From Apricaphanius iberus (lineage: Eukaryota > Chordata > Actinopteri > Cyprinodontiformes > Aphaniidae), in assembly GCA_028564705.1 (NCBI GenBank), contig JAPXFQ010002919.1, positions 62,001 to 126,000 on the forward strand: a DNA stretch of 64,000 bases, given 5' to 3'. This document shows positions 13,069 through 22,866 of the stretch, piece by piece (the stretch's first letter is position 1; every line of letters begins with the position of its first letter). The position numbers and the translations under genes are program-made. A model generated the notes under the pieces. The model did not search any database and was not told the DNA's origin. It saw only the letters and a list, made by a program, of their open reading frames with translations.

Positions 13069-14164
13069 TGTAAGAAGGGGGCAGAATTCATGTACTTATG
13101 TGTTGGTCATGTAGGATAACTAAAGGGGAGCAAAGGTTCTAATGTGATAACGCTTCAACTTTGGTATGGGGTCAGCCTTTTGGAAACTAATCCCCGCACT
13201 ATCCTCAGCTGTTAACATAACTGCTGTGAATAAAATAATTAACAGAGTAGCTTGTATTAATATGATTAACCATCAATAATCCTTTTTTTTCTTTCAGAAT
13301 TTACTCAAATGTATTGTAAAACCTAATAAACTAAAAATTATTATGCCAGAGTTGTTGTTCATATTAAGTTTGGGAATGTCTGGCATTTCGAAGACTGCAG
13401 TATAAGCGAAGGTAGACTGGCTGCTGAGTTAAATTGTGTTTATACCCAAGGAAATAAACATTAATATCAAGACAAAACAGTAAAGTTAACCAGTTTTGCC
13501 ATTTTTTCAATTCGTGTCTCACCTTGATTTGTCTTACTTTAAAAACAAAATTCCATCTTGAAAATCTTCAGCAAAGGTTAATGTTGCCTGGTAAATCATT
13601 TAATAGATTTCGCTAATTATATGATATCGCACTTGAAATTTAAGTGTGACAAATGCTTTACATTTTTTCCTCAGCCCTGCTATTTAAATGTATTACAGAT
13701 TAGAATTATTCATGTCAGTTTTGCTCGTCAGTCTCAGGCAATTGTTCTGTGGGCTGTAATAGGCCTTATAACTTACCATCTTTGCTCATGGGGATATGTG
13801 TTGGAGTACAAATGGAGGGGATAGTGGAGTGTGACAGCTGACACGTGGCTAAGCAGGCCCAAAGATGTCTCATTGATTTAATTGACTGAGGAGGCAGTAA
13901 TCAATTGCAATGATCAGCATTCCCCAAAGCCCAATCATTTGAAGATTGACTTCAGTTATTCAGCTATTCAGATGCACGTATCTTTAGGTCTTACTGACCC
14001 CTTAGCATATTTCTTAATTTGTACTTTAGGGAAAGTCAAGCATAAAAACTGTAATCCTGTGCTATATTCAGGAAGACCTGATCTGTACGAGGCTGCCACA
14101 ATTCAGAATTAAAAGAAAAAAGTTTTTTTAGTTTTCACTACTGGCACTTTTTCTCTTACGATAG
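13069..14164. other. Non-coding DNA
   Basis: No gene supported. 13720-13925 has a few homeodomain/TALE-type motifs (TGACAGCTGACAC near 13830, CAATCAATTG-like near 13900) that could be regulatory, at low confidence. Confidence 0.4.
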
Positions 14165-14281
14165 AATGGTGATTTGTCAGGGGTGTACTCTGCCTCTTGC
14201 CCAATGACCACTAAAGATAGGCACCAGTCCACCAACCTCTGAAAGAATAAGCGGTATAGACAATAGATCGCTGGATGGATA
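14165..14281 (+). mobile_element. RTE/Rex3-type LINE 3' tail fragment
   Basis: The sequence runs CAGGGGTGTACTCTGCCTCTTGCCC, then ATAGGCACCAGTCCACCAACC and finally AATAAGCGGTATAGACAAT...GCTGGATGG. It is a diverged version of the well-known fish retroposon tail ending in (ATGG)n. Only the 3' end is present. The clade is assigned from memory of the tail and not verified. Confidence 0.6.
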
Positions 14282-14716
14282 ATGCACTTTTTCTTATGTT
14301 GATGTTTTTAATATTATTCACTGACTTGGCACAAAACAAGATTACTGATTTTGCTGACATTTACAACCACAGGTTTCTTAGAAAGCAAAGAATTTGATAA
14401 CTTTGCCTTCATAAGTCCTTTCAAAAAAGCATTAATCTGGGATCTACTCCACAGATTGTATTAAAATACCATGAAGAAGTGGGAGTGCTAAAAATGTTCA
14501 AATAACTTTTCTAAATGGTCCTGATATAACTGATTTCTTCTTTAGGTTTCAGGATGATGAACATCATAGCATTATGGAAAGTTTAATCTGCTTGTTTATA
14601 TAATGTGGAGGAAGTGAAAATAGATTCATCCAAGCATAACAAACTCAAATAGTTTACATGATGATTACAAAAGTAGATAGTACAACTGGGCTTCTTTCCT
14701 AAGTTTATGTTTGGCA

Positions 14717-14772
14717 TAAGGGGGTGGTTTGGGGAGGGGGTGTTGGTCTCCCATGGTCCTAACGCAGGCTAG
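14717..14772 (+). repeat. 56-bp direct duplication, copy B (LINE 5' flank)
   Basis: 55 of 56 bases match 13013-13068. It ends exactly where the LINE-derived sequence begins (the TGG TTT AAA codons at 14775). It is either pre-insertion duplicated DNA or a templated 5'-junction filler made during retrotransposition. Confidence 0.92.
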
Positions 14773-14774
14773 GT

Positions 14775-15797
14775 TGGTTTAAATCTTATTTGTCTAACAG
14801 ATTTCAGTTTGTTCAGGTAAACAATAGATCTTCCTCAACCTCAATAGTTACTTGCGGAGTACCACAGGGTTCAGTGCTTGGGCCGATTCTCTTTACTATA
14901 TATATGCTTCCTATTGGTAAAATAATTAGGCAGCATGGGATAAAATTCCATAGTTACGCAGATGATACACAGCTATATCTATCCATAAATCCTGATGAAT
15001 CCAATCAGTTAGGTAGACTACAGGCATGTCTGGAAGACATAAAAACTTGGATGACTCTAAACTTCTTGCTTCTAAATTCTGATAAAACAGAAGTTGTCGT
15101 CTTTGGACCAGAAGCTCTGAAAAAGAAACTACTTAGTCAGCCCCTTCACCTGGACGGCATTAAATTAGCCTCCAGTAATAAAGCAAAAAACCTCGGTGTC
15201 ATTTTTGACCAAGATATGTCATTTAGATCTCACATTAAAGAAGTCTGTAGGATTTCCTTTTTTCACCTTAGGAATATTACAAAAATTAGAACCATCCTGT
15301 CCAGGAGTGATGCTGAAAAACTAGTCCATGCCTTTGTTACTTCAAGGCTGGATTACTGTAACTGTCTATTATCAGGTAGTCCACAGAATACAATTAAAAG
15401 TCTTCAGTTAGTTCAAAATGCTGCTGCTAGGATTCTGATGAATATTAAAAGAAGAGATCACATTTCCCCTGTTTTAGCTTCTCTTCACTGGCTCCCAGTA
15501 AAATCTAGAATAGAATTCAAGATCCTCCTTCTGACATATAAAGCCCTTAATAATCTAGCTCCATCATACATAAGAGACCTGATTGTTCCATATGTTCCTA
15601 ACAGAGACCTTCGCTCTCAGACTGCAGGTTTACTGGTAGTTCCTAGGATTTCTAAAAGTAGAATGGGTGGCAGATCTTTCAGCTATCAGGCTCCCCTCCT
15701 ATGGAACCGGCTCCCAGGGTTGGTTCGTGAAGCAGACAATTTGTCTATCTTTAAAACTAGGCTAAAAACTTTCCTCTTTGACAAAGCTTACAGTTAG
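14775..15797 (+). CDS. L2-type LINE ORF2 fragment: reverse transcriptase, C-terminal part
   Basis: Open for 341 codons (no ATG needed; the frame runs in from the truncated 5' side) to a TAG at 15796. It begins WFKSYLSNRFQ and has the RT block GVPQGSVLGPILF followed by the catalytic YADDTQLYLS box, with both metal-binding aspartates intact. Next come the LGVIFDQDMSF segment, LDYCNCLLSG, LQLVQNAAARIL, LHWLPVKSRIEFKILLLTYK and the C-terminal FSYQAPLLWNRLP. This order is typical of the L2 group in fish. The endonuclease and the first RT blocks are missing, so it cannot act alone. It is a dead-on-arrival copy with no host function implied. Confidence 0.93.
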   Translation, partial: WFKSYLSNRFQFVQVNNRSSSTSIVTCGVPQGSVLGPILFTIYMLPIGKIIRQHGIKFHSYADDTQLYLSINPDESNQLGRLQACLEDIKTWMTLNFLLLNSDKTEVVVFGPEALKKKLLSQPLHLDGIKLASSNKAKNLGVIFDQDMSFRSHIKEVCRISFFHLRNITKIRTILSRSDAEKLVHAFVTSRLDYCNCLLSGSPQNTIKSLQLVQNAAARILMNIKRRDHISPVLASLHWLPVKSRIEFKILLLTYKALNNLAPSYIRDLIVPYVPNRDLRSQTAGLLVVPRISKSRMGGRSFSYQAPLLWNRLPGLVREADNLSIFKTRLKTFLFDKAYS

Positions 15798-15950
15798 AGA
15801 TATGTTTATAGGTAGTTAGAGTCAGGTCAGACAGGTAGATAGGAAGAGACAGGTTAATGTTAGTAGTCAGGCAGAGTGTCAAAAGTTAGGAAGAGATAGG
15901 AAGAGGTAGAGTAGCTAGGTAGAGATAGATTAATGTAAGCCAGGTAAAGA

Positions 15951-16355
15951 TCCGGAGCCGGTCGCGGCTTACCGCCGCGGAAGAAATGCGCCCCACAGGG
16001 GCCAGCCAGCGCCGGAGAGAGGTCCCTCAAGGGGATCCTCCCGCACAGTGCGGCCGCCCATTACCTGCCGGGTTGAATCCCCCGGGCAGACTGTGCGGAC
16101 CCCACCCGTTTATCTCTTAAACGTTTCTCGCCCTCTTCAACTCTGTCCTCTCAGTTCTGTCATCAGATAGTTCTGTCTATTTTTCCTTAAGATAGTTGTC
16201 GACTATCGGTCTCGTGCCGGTATTTAGCCTTAGATGGAGTTTACCACCCACTTTGGGCTGCATTCTCAAACAACCCGACTCCGAGAAGACCCCGGCATGA
16301 CGGGGGCCGTTACCGGCCCTACACCGTCCACGGGCTGAGCCCGATCAGGAGGACT
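15951..16355 (-). rRNA. 28S rRNA gene fragment (D1-D2 region), antisense, inside LINE 3'UTR
   Basis: The reverse complement carries hallmark 28S 5'-region blocks in the right order: CCCGTGGACGGTGTAGGGCC, GGAGTCGGGTTG, AATGCAGCCCAAAG, GGTGGTAAACTCCATCTAAG, GCTAAATACCGGCACGAGAC, AAACGGGTGGGGTCCGC, GGATTCAACCCGGC and CGACCGGCTCC. It covers roughly the start of the D1/D2 expansion region and is not a functional rRNA gene (no 18S, 5.8S or rest of 28S). Between CCGATAGTC and GAAGAGGGCG, normally a near-invariant core, the sequence is rearranged and about 15 bases longer, while its neighbours are well kept. L2 3'UTR sequence lies on both sides. Confidence 0.93.
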
Positions 16356-16945
16356 CAGACAGAGTGTTGGTAGCCAGGTCTCCTAGTAGCTAGGAGACAG
16401 GTTAATGTTAGTAGCTATGCTGCTTTAGGCTAGGCTGTTGGAGGACATTATTAGGGTCTGTTCCTACTTTCTCTCCTACTTCTCCCCAACTGCATGATGT
16501 GCTGTCAATTCAAGCACTAACCTGTTTTCTATTATAGTAGGTGCTCCGGATTAGCCCTGCTTGACGACCCTGACTAAGATGGCATTGCAGTGACGGAAAA
16601 TTCTCCACGTCCTGCAACAAACTTCTGCATCAGTTCTATTGCTCTTTCTGTGTCTCTGTTATGTATTCTCCAAGCCACAGACGGTCGCGGCAGATAACCG
16701 CTTGTGCTGAGCCTGGTTCTGCCGGAGGTTTCTTCCTGTTAAAAGGGAGTTTTTCCTTCCCACTGTCGCTGCATGCTTGCTCAGTATGAGGGATTGCTGA
16801 GAATTCCACGACGCAATCTTCTGTGGTTCTGTAATTTCTACACTAAACATTGTATTGTAATAACTCTTTTTGTAAAGTGCCTTGAGATGACATCTGTTGT
16901 GAAATGGCGCTATATAAAAATAAACTGAATTGAATTGAATTGAAT

Positions 16946-18734
16946 AGTGTTAGAAGGGGATATTTATCAAGGAAAATATATAAAACAACAGATGAGCACT
17001 TGGGGCCTTATACACGTGCAGACAATTCACTCCATTTATTTTGCACTTTGTTCCATTTTTCACAAAAAAAATGTATTTATGTATGTATAATTCTTTTTTT
17101 AAATGAATGTGTGTAAAGTGATCACTCTCAGTCAGCAGTGGAATTACCCACAGAAGGCTTCAGCAGATTTGTAAAGCAACCCAAATATGGTAAATACAGA
17201 AATTGCATTTATTTATTGCTAATTGAGATACAGTGATTGGGCAATATTTTTTTTTCCAATAAGTGAATGGACCATGTATGAATCTGAAACAAAATTGTTT
17301 GGTTAGGATGTTATTACTGAGTGAAGACAAGTCAAGGTTAGCCATTCACAGTAACAGTGGGGTGTTTTAAAATTAGTTCACAGGAAGCACAAAGATGAAT
17401 GAAGACATTTAAAAAGGAAACTGTATTTTCTGCAGGTTATAGCATGTTTTTTGGACTTTATATCTGTGTCTCTCGTGGAACATGCTTGGCTGGTAAATAG
17501 TGGATGCCTTTTGGAAACTGAATCAGGCTAATGATCTACATTCTCCAGAGTGAGCAATGACTTTGATTTGAGTAATGCTAGCAGCGCTAATTGCTATTAT
17601 AATATGTTAAATTATGTACATGGCTTGACTTTAGTTCTCCTCCCTAATATGAATTATTACGAAAAAATATATATTTTAAAGCTGTTTTTCTACTACAACA
17701 ATTCCACAAGTTGTTCCATCAGTGTTTTGATATTATTAGAGAATTTCAAATTACTTTTTGACTGAGCACAGTTCTGTTTATTCAGCCCTCTCCAGTGGGA
17801 CTGGTGGGTTCCCAGTTCTTTTTACCTCCCAAAAACAAAGCTTTCACAAGGCCCCCTCTTTTCTCACATCTTTCCCTGCACTCTCCATCTGTGGCCTTTG
17901 ATTGACAGATGCTGAGTGGTGGGTAGAGGCTCTCTGAGCAGAGATGAGAGGGCATGTGGCAGGGGTCAACTCCCCATGGTCCAGGGGCTTGCAGCTTCCG
18001 CCACCTCAGTTTCAAGATGAGGGGCCCATGTTGGGGGCCAAAAGATTATGATCGGAATCCTGCGCTGTGTTAGAGGGCCGGATAAGTAAGTGCTAAAAGT
18101 CAAATTGTGTTATGTTGGGGGTACTTTGAGTTACAAACATACAGATGTCTGATTCGAAAATAATTAATATACATGTCTGTACATAATGACCTCAAACTGT
18201 GAACAGCACTAACGCTTTGTAAATAAATAGTCAAACAATCCAAAAATATTTTTGTAATTTTGCAAGCTTTTTAATTCTTAGTTGACTACATCAAATGTGA
18301 AATCTGCTCATCAATAAATTAATGATCGTCTTTTGTTTATGTAATTATGTATTGATGTATTTTTTGTATGAAAAAAAAAAGTGTTTGGTTGCTTAGACAC
18401 TTTTTGCTATTACTATGAGGGTTACTATTTTTTTAATTGGACCTTCGTCTTGTCTCTCTTAAAACCTAACTACATTTTACATTCGGTTGATTCTGTCTGT
18501 TTCTTTTATTTTATGGAATTTTATTAATCTCAGGGGTTTTTTAAGAGTCTGTTTCTTTAAGTATACTAATTTGTGCAATTATAAGATAATAATAAGATAA
18601 TGTTCATTCTAATTAGTGTACTAAAAAACTCAGCTATTTTTGAATATTTGTATTATATTTTTTAAACCATTCAATGGTATTTTTATCCTTGAAGGATTAA
18701 TAAATGCTTTTTATGTCTTGTTCTACATATATAT
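16946..18734. other. Non-coding DNA
   Basis: No gene supported. The first ~15 bases resemble the sequence following the 56-bp duplication at 13069. 17780-18070 is of higher complexity and could be regulatory or single-copy. The rest is AT-rich. Confidence 0.45.
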
Positions 18735-18850
18735 AAATTACTGCTTTTGTATAGCACTATTTTAAGCTTGAAGACTTCAAAGGATTTACACTACCATCAA
18801 AGCTGTGGCCTTTGATTGACCCATTTATGCACACATTCACAAGCCTGTTG
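18735..18850 (+). repeat. Interspersed fish repeat fragment (TATAGCGC-type)
   Basis: The order TTTGTATAGCACTATTTTAAG, a spacer, AAAGGATTTACACTACC and ATGCACACATTCACAAGCC matches the fragment at 21036-21155. It resembles a common teleost repeat containing a TATAGCGC...TTTACACTAC...CACACATTCATACAC pattern. Diverged and incomplete. Confidence 0.4.
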
Positions 18851-19020
18851 CTTTTGTTTTTGTACTGAATAGAGGCACTGATAATCTTAAACAAAAAGCC
18901 TTATCAGAATTTGTTATGTTTTACAACTCACTCCCTATGCACTTGGACGGAGGGTGGACAGTGAATTATACACATTTAAAAGTGACTTGCTGTGAAGGAC
19001 AGTCATATTCATCATGTCTA

Positions 19021-19048
19021 TAAATAAATAATAAATAAATAAATAAAT
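19021..19048. repeat. (TAAA)n microsatellite
   Basis: Imperfect TAAA/AAAT tetranucleotide tract. Confidence 0.9.
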
Positions 19049-19245
19049 CATGTGAGTTATTTAAGTTTGTTCTTTTCCTGCCTTCAGATCATTTGCTCAA
19101 ATATATCATTCACAGATACGTCAGACTTTTTAAATCATTTAGAGTTTGGGAAGCCTTTTTGTATTGTTTTTCTAGCTTGGAATTCAGAAGATCTAAGGTA
19201 CTAATATGGATAAGAATTATCTAAGGAATTGTGAGGCCACCAGGA

Positions 19246-19822
19246 CTTTTAAAATCAAATCAAACTTCATTCATAAAGCACTTTTCATACAGGAAATCTC
19301 AAAATGCTTTACAGATTAAAATGAACCCACATTAACCACATCCCTATTCCTCCTTGCCGAATAAAAACACGATCCCAGTTATACCACATTATCTATAATG
19401 GGTTTTGAGCCTGCTCTTAAAAACATGAATGTTCTATGTGGCCCTGAGGTCCTCTGGCAGCCAGTTCCAGAGGTAAGGGCCGTAATAATGGAAAGACACC
19501 TCACCATGAGTGCGTGTCCTGACTTTAGGGATGACAAGGAGACGGCTGTCGGAAGAGCGCAGAGACTGCAATGGTTCATGGTAAAAGCAATTTAGAAAGC
19601 TAAGAAGACCCAACGCCATTAAGACACTTACAAGCCATTTAAAGAACCTTACAATTTATCATAAAACGTACGGGGATCCAATACAGTGATTTTAAGACTG
19701 GTGTAATGTGCTCCCCATTCCTGGTCTTTGTCAGGACATGTGCTGCTGAATTTTGTAGAAGTTGTAAACTAGACATACTCTTTTTGGGAAGACAAGAAAG
19801 CAGGGCATTACAGTGATGAATT
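19246..19822 (-). pseudogene. LINE reverse transcriptase C-terminus and 3' end, antisense remnant
   Basis: Read on the minus strand, the translation goes through NALLSCLPKKS, LQLLQNSAAHVLT, HITPVLKSLYWIPV and then VRTRTHGEVSFHYYGP-LWNWLPEDL. This is the usual order at the C-terminus of L2/CR1-group RT proteins. It ends in a GTGCTTTATGAATGAAG tail followed by TTTGA repeats (plus 19250-19262). Frameshifts and stops break it. It differs from the L2 at 14.8 kb, so it is probably another subfamily. It lies head-to-head with the next remnant. Confidence 0.8.
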
Positions 19823-19864
19823 CAGAGAGAGAATTGGCCGAACTCTGTCAGTGTTCTAGATGAT

Positions 19865-20999
19865 AAAACCTATTTTATTAAAGTTTTTAACGTTTTTTGA
19901 GCTCATCATAGCACTGAAAAAGCCCTAGTGAAAGTTACTTGTGATATTCTTATGGCCTTAGATAATGGACTTGTGATTGTTCTTGTCTTTATGAATCTCA
20001 GTGCTGCTTTTGACTCAGTCGAACATATTATTCTCTTAGAAAGCCTTAAACATTAAACAGCACTAGGGTGGTTTAAATCATATTTGTCCGACATATTCCA
20101 TTTTGTTCATGTAAATTATCTATCTTCTCCACACGCAAGGGTTACATGTGGAGTAACACAGGGTTCTGTGCTTGAACCAATTATTTTTACTTCAGTTGAT
20201 CCAAAGTGCTGCTGAAAGATTTCTGTTGTTCCTAGTTCCCAGGATTTCTGAAAGTACAATGGGAGGCAGATATTTTAGTCATCAGGCTCCTCCCCCGTGG
20301 AACCAGCTCCCAATTTTAGTCTATGAAGCAGGCACCCTTACTATTTTTAAGACTAGGCTTTACATTTTGCCTTTTAATAATGGTTATAGTTAACATGGCT
20401 TAGGTTATCTTTAGCTGTCTTTGTAGTTATGCTGCTATAGGCTTAGACTGTTGGAGGACAGACTGACTACTTTTCTTCACTCTTCGACTTTTCTTTTCCA
20501 CTACTCGTCTGATGTATTTTTTGCTGTTATTTTGGCTGTTAATCTTGTTTTCTCTCAGTGTTTTTTTTTCTCCTTAGAAGCTACACCTGGTCGGGTTTCC
20601 TTGTCAGAAACAATGCCCCATTGGATGGGTAACATCCATTCAGATGATGCTGCCAGTGACCAAACATCCTCAATGACCCGTTTTTACTTTCTTTAAAATA
20701 TAGGTACTCTTACATCAGTTCCCTTTGTTCTTTTTGTGTCTCTTCTCTGTCTTCTCAAACCCTAGATGGTTGAAGCTGATGGCCACTCGTACTGAGCCAG
20801 GTTCTGCTGGAGGTTTGTTCCTGTAAAAGGGGAGGTTTTCCTCTCCACTGTTGCTTAATGCTTGGTTAGTTTGAGGGATTACTGAGGGATTGCTGCTGAG
20901 TCTGCATGTTCAGGGCACCACCCCATGTCAACGACTCAAAGCAATTGACTGGGATTCCTTAAATAGAAAACTTTTAACTGACTGGAATGTTTGTAAAAA
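19865..20999 (+). pseudogene. Decayed L2-type LINE with two internal deletions
   Basis: The frame carries HSTEKALVKVTCDIL, FMNLSAAFDSVEHIILLESL (RT block with first catalytic Asp), the truncated stretch up to QGSVL, and later VPRISESTMGGRYFSHQAPP. Against the copy at 14.8 kb, one deletion removes the equivalent of about 14895-15400 (including the YADD box). A second removes about 15435-15635. The 3'UTR is retained, with GAGCCAGGTTCTGCTGGAGG near 20796-20815. In-frame stops (for example after ESLKH) confirm inactivity. Confidence 0.88.
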
Positions 21000-21035
21000 A
21001 GAAAAATTCTTTAGATTTTTGCACCCAACTCTGAT

Positions 21036-21155
21036 TAATGGTATATTACTTGTATTTGTATAGCATTTTAACTAATTCTGAGGATCCCGCACTTCACACT
21101 ACATTCAGTCATTCCACCATTCACACAAATTCATACACTGGTGATGGTAAGCTAT
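21036..21155 (+). repeat. Interspersed fish repeat fragment (TATAGCGC-type)
   Basis: TTGTATTTGTATAGCATTTTA...CTTCACACTACATTCAGTC...CCATTCACACAAATTCATACACTGG. It has the same architecture as 18735-18850 and follows directly on the LINE remnant. Its class is not established. Confidence 0.5.
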
Positions 21156-22084
21156 TACTCTATTTATGTAATATATTTAAACAACTATCTATAAAGTTTA
21201 GAATTTTACATTTGGTTGATTTGTTTCAATTTGCTGAATGCTTAAACAAAACTAGCGATCTTACTTTGTCACATGAGGGAACAGTGCAGTGAAGGTTTTA
21301 GAACACATGACTTCGTCTTTCCCAAAGCTCTCATGCAACAAGTGGATAAAAAAAGAATCAAGGGGCATGGCAGGCATGTATATAGTGAGCCAAGTTCTTC
21401 TTCCCCTAACTGAGTCGCTGTGCTGTTACTTCAGCTTGATTGGCAGCCACGGGAGCTTTATAACACTGGCTGTGTCAAAAGCATGCACACTTCACAATCT
21501 GGTCTTTGTTTGGCTTTGCTCTGCAACAAAAAAAATCACATAGAGCAGAAACTCTGTGGATTGATCCTGCTCATCCTTCACCTCTCCACTGAGGCTCAGA
21601 GAGAGTAACAGGACTTATGCACAAGAGTGAATATGTGTGAGCAGATTGTGTGAGTGTGTGCTTATGCATGTTTAAACTTCAGCTGATAAGAGATGTGAGA
21701 AGGTGGAGGGGCAGGTGGAGGACACATGGGAGAAGAAGGAAAGCAAGCGACAGTGAGATAGAGACTTGGCCGAGGTTTATAATGGGGCACAGAAGACGGC
21801 AGGCGTTGGCCCTAATTGATCTCTGGGTAATGCATCGGACCCGGCCTCAGGGGCCACTGAAGGGGTCATTAAGATGCAAATATGACAGTACTTCTGAAGC
21901 ACACTCTAGATAAACTCATTGACAAGGTGGGAGAGATGAAAGAGGAACAGTAGAAGCAGAAAAAAATGATGTCTACTTGGATGTATCATTCCTGCTCCGA
22001 TCGCTTTTATTCGCCAATTCATAGTAAATGTCATCTCAAGGTAAAAGAAAATTAATTTAAATTCCAGTATATAAACATTCAAAT
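21156..22084. other. Non-coding DNA with possible regulatory patch
   Basis: No gene. Around 21810-21885 lie TAATTGAT (21813-21820) and an octamer ATGCAAAT (21874-21881) in higher-complexity sequence. A regulatory role is only a suggestion. Confidence 0.35.
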
Positions 22085-22330
22085 TATTCTTTAAGTTCAT
22101 TAGTCCTATCAGTTGATAAGTTTTATCTAAGGAAAACCAGCAGTTTGCATAAAGTAATTAGCTTGGATCATTCACTCCTCCTGAACAAGATGTAGCGACA
22201 GTAGACAGTTGTCTGCATTCTGTCATTCACTTTACAGCAATGCAACATACTGACCAAGCATGTAGTGACAGGAAAAACACCCCTTTATCAAGAAGAAAAC
22301 TCCAGCAGAACCTGTCTCAGTATTGTGATG
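22085..22330 (-). mobile_element. L2-type LINE 3'UTR fragment, antisense
   Basis: The reverse complement includes CTGAGACAGGTTCTGCTGGAG, the variant GTCACTACATGCTTGGTCAG, and then TTTTCCTTAGATAAAACTT. These match the order in the plus-strand copy at 20796-20970. The extreme 3' end (TATATAAATAAA tail) is not clear here. Confidence 0.75.
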
Positions 22331-22866
22331 GGAATATTTCAAAATAATGTGAGTTAATTGAGTAGTTACATGTTGGTAAATGCATCTAGAGAATATGTCA
22401 TGTAGAGATCATCAGAGGAGCAGATTTGAGCAGGGTGCCCTCTGACCTCTTTCCCTTTACCCTAGAGTCTGAAATGTTTTTAACCTTCTCGTACTAGATG
22501 ATTTAGAACGGACTGAAGAGGGTAATATTGGATTACTTCATACTAGAAGGCATTAGGAATAGGAGGGAGCGGAAGAGTTTGAGCATGGCCCAGGTCTGGG
22601 GTACTGATATTCCGGCTGATCTACTTATTAAATATCAAAAACGCCTGATGGGCTGCGAACTCGTGCTATTTTTTTTTCTTTACGAGCAGCCACCTGCCTC
22701 GACCGTCCTGTTGACTGTTTCCTTTACAACATAACATTAGTTGTTTTGTTTTGTTGTTTTTTTTGGGGGGGGGGGGTTTAGTTTTTGTTTGTATTTTTAC
22801 CATTTTCTACATATATCGTTACTCTGGCTGCATTTTTCATTAACCCTTCTCTTAGCAAAGGAATAG
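22331..22866. other. Non-coding DNA with homopolymer tract
   Basis: A T8G12 tract lies at 22757-22776. Otherwise nothing recognisable. Confidence 0.45.

Larger units (their letters stand above)
14773..16945 (+). mobile_element. 5'-truncated L2-type LINE with rDNA-bearing 3'UTR
   Basis: A non-LTR retrotransposon copy starting inside the RT domain and running to a (GAATT)n tail at 16930-16945. It comprises the open RT C-terminal frame (to 15797), a repeat-rich 3'UTR start with AGGTAGA/AGAGATAG units (15797-15950), an antisense 28S rDNA segment (15951-16355), and the standard L2 3' end. That end has the GAGCCTGGTTCTGCC block at about 16707-16721 and the terminal TGGCGCTATATAAAAATAAA near 16904. 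No clear target-site duplication other than the 56-bp copy on the left and about 15 similar bases on the right. The open frame and retained CpGs suggest a fairly young insertion. Confidence 0.9.

Noticed and set aside
15951..16355. Functional rRNA gene
   Set aside because: Only part of the D1-D2 region is present, in a LINE and with a rearranged core; no other rRNA genes are adjacent.
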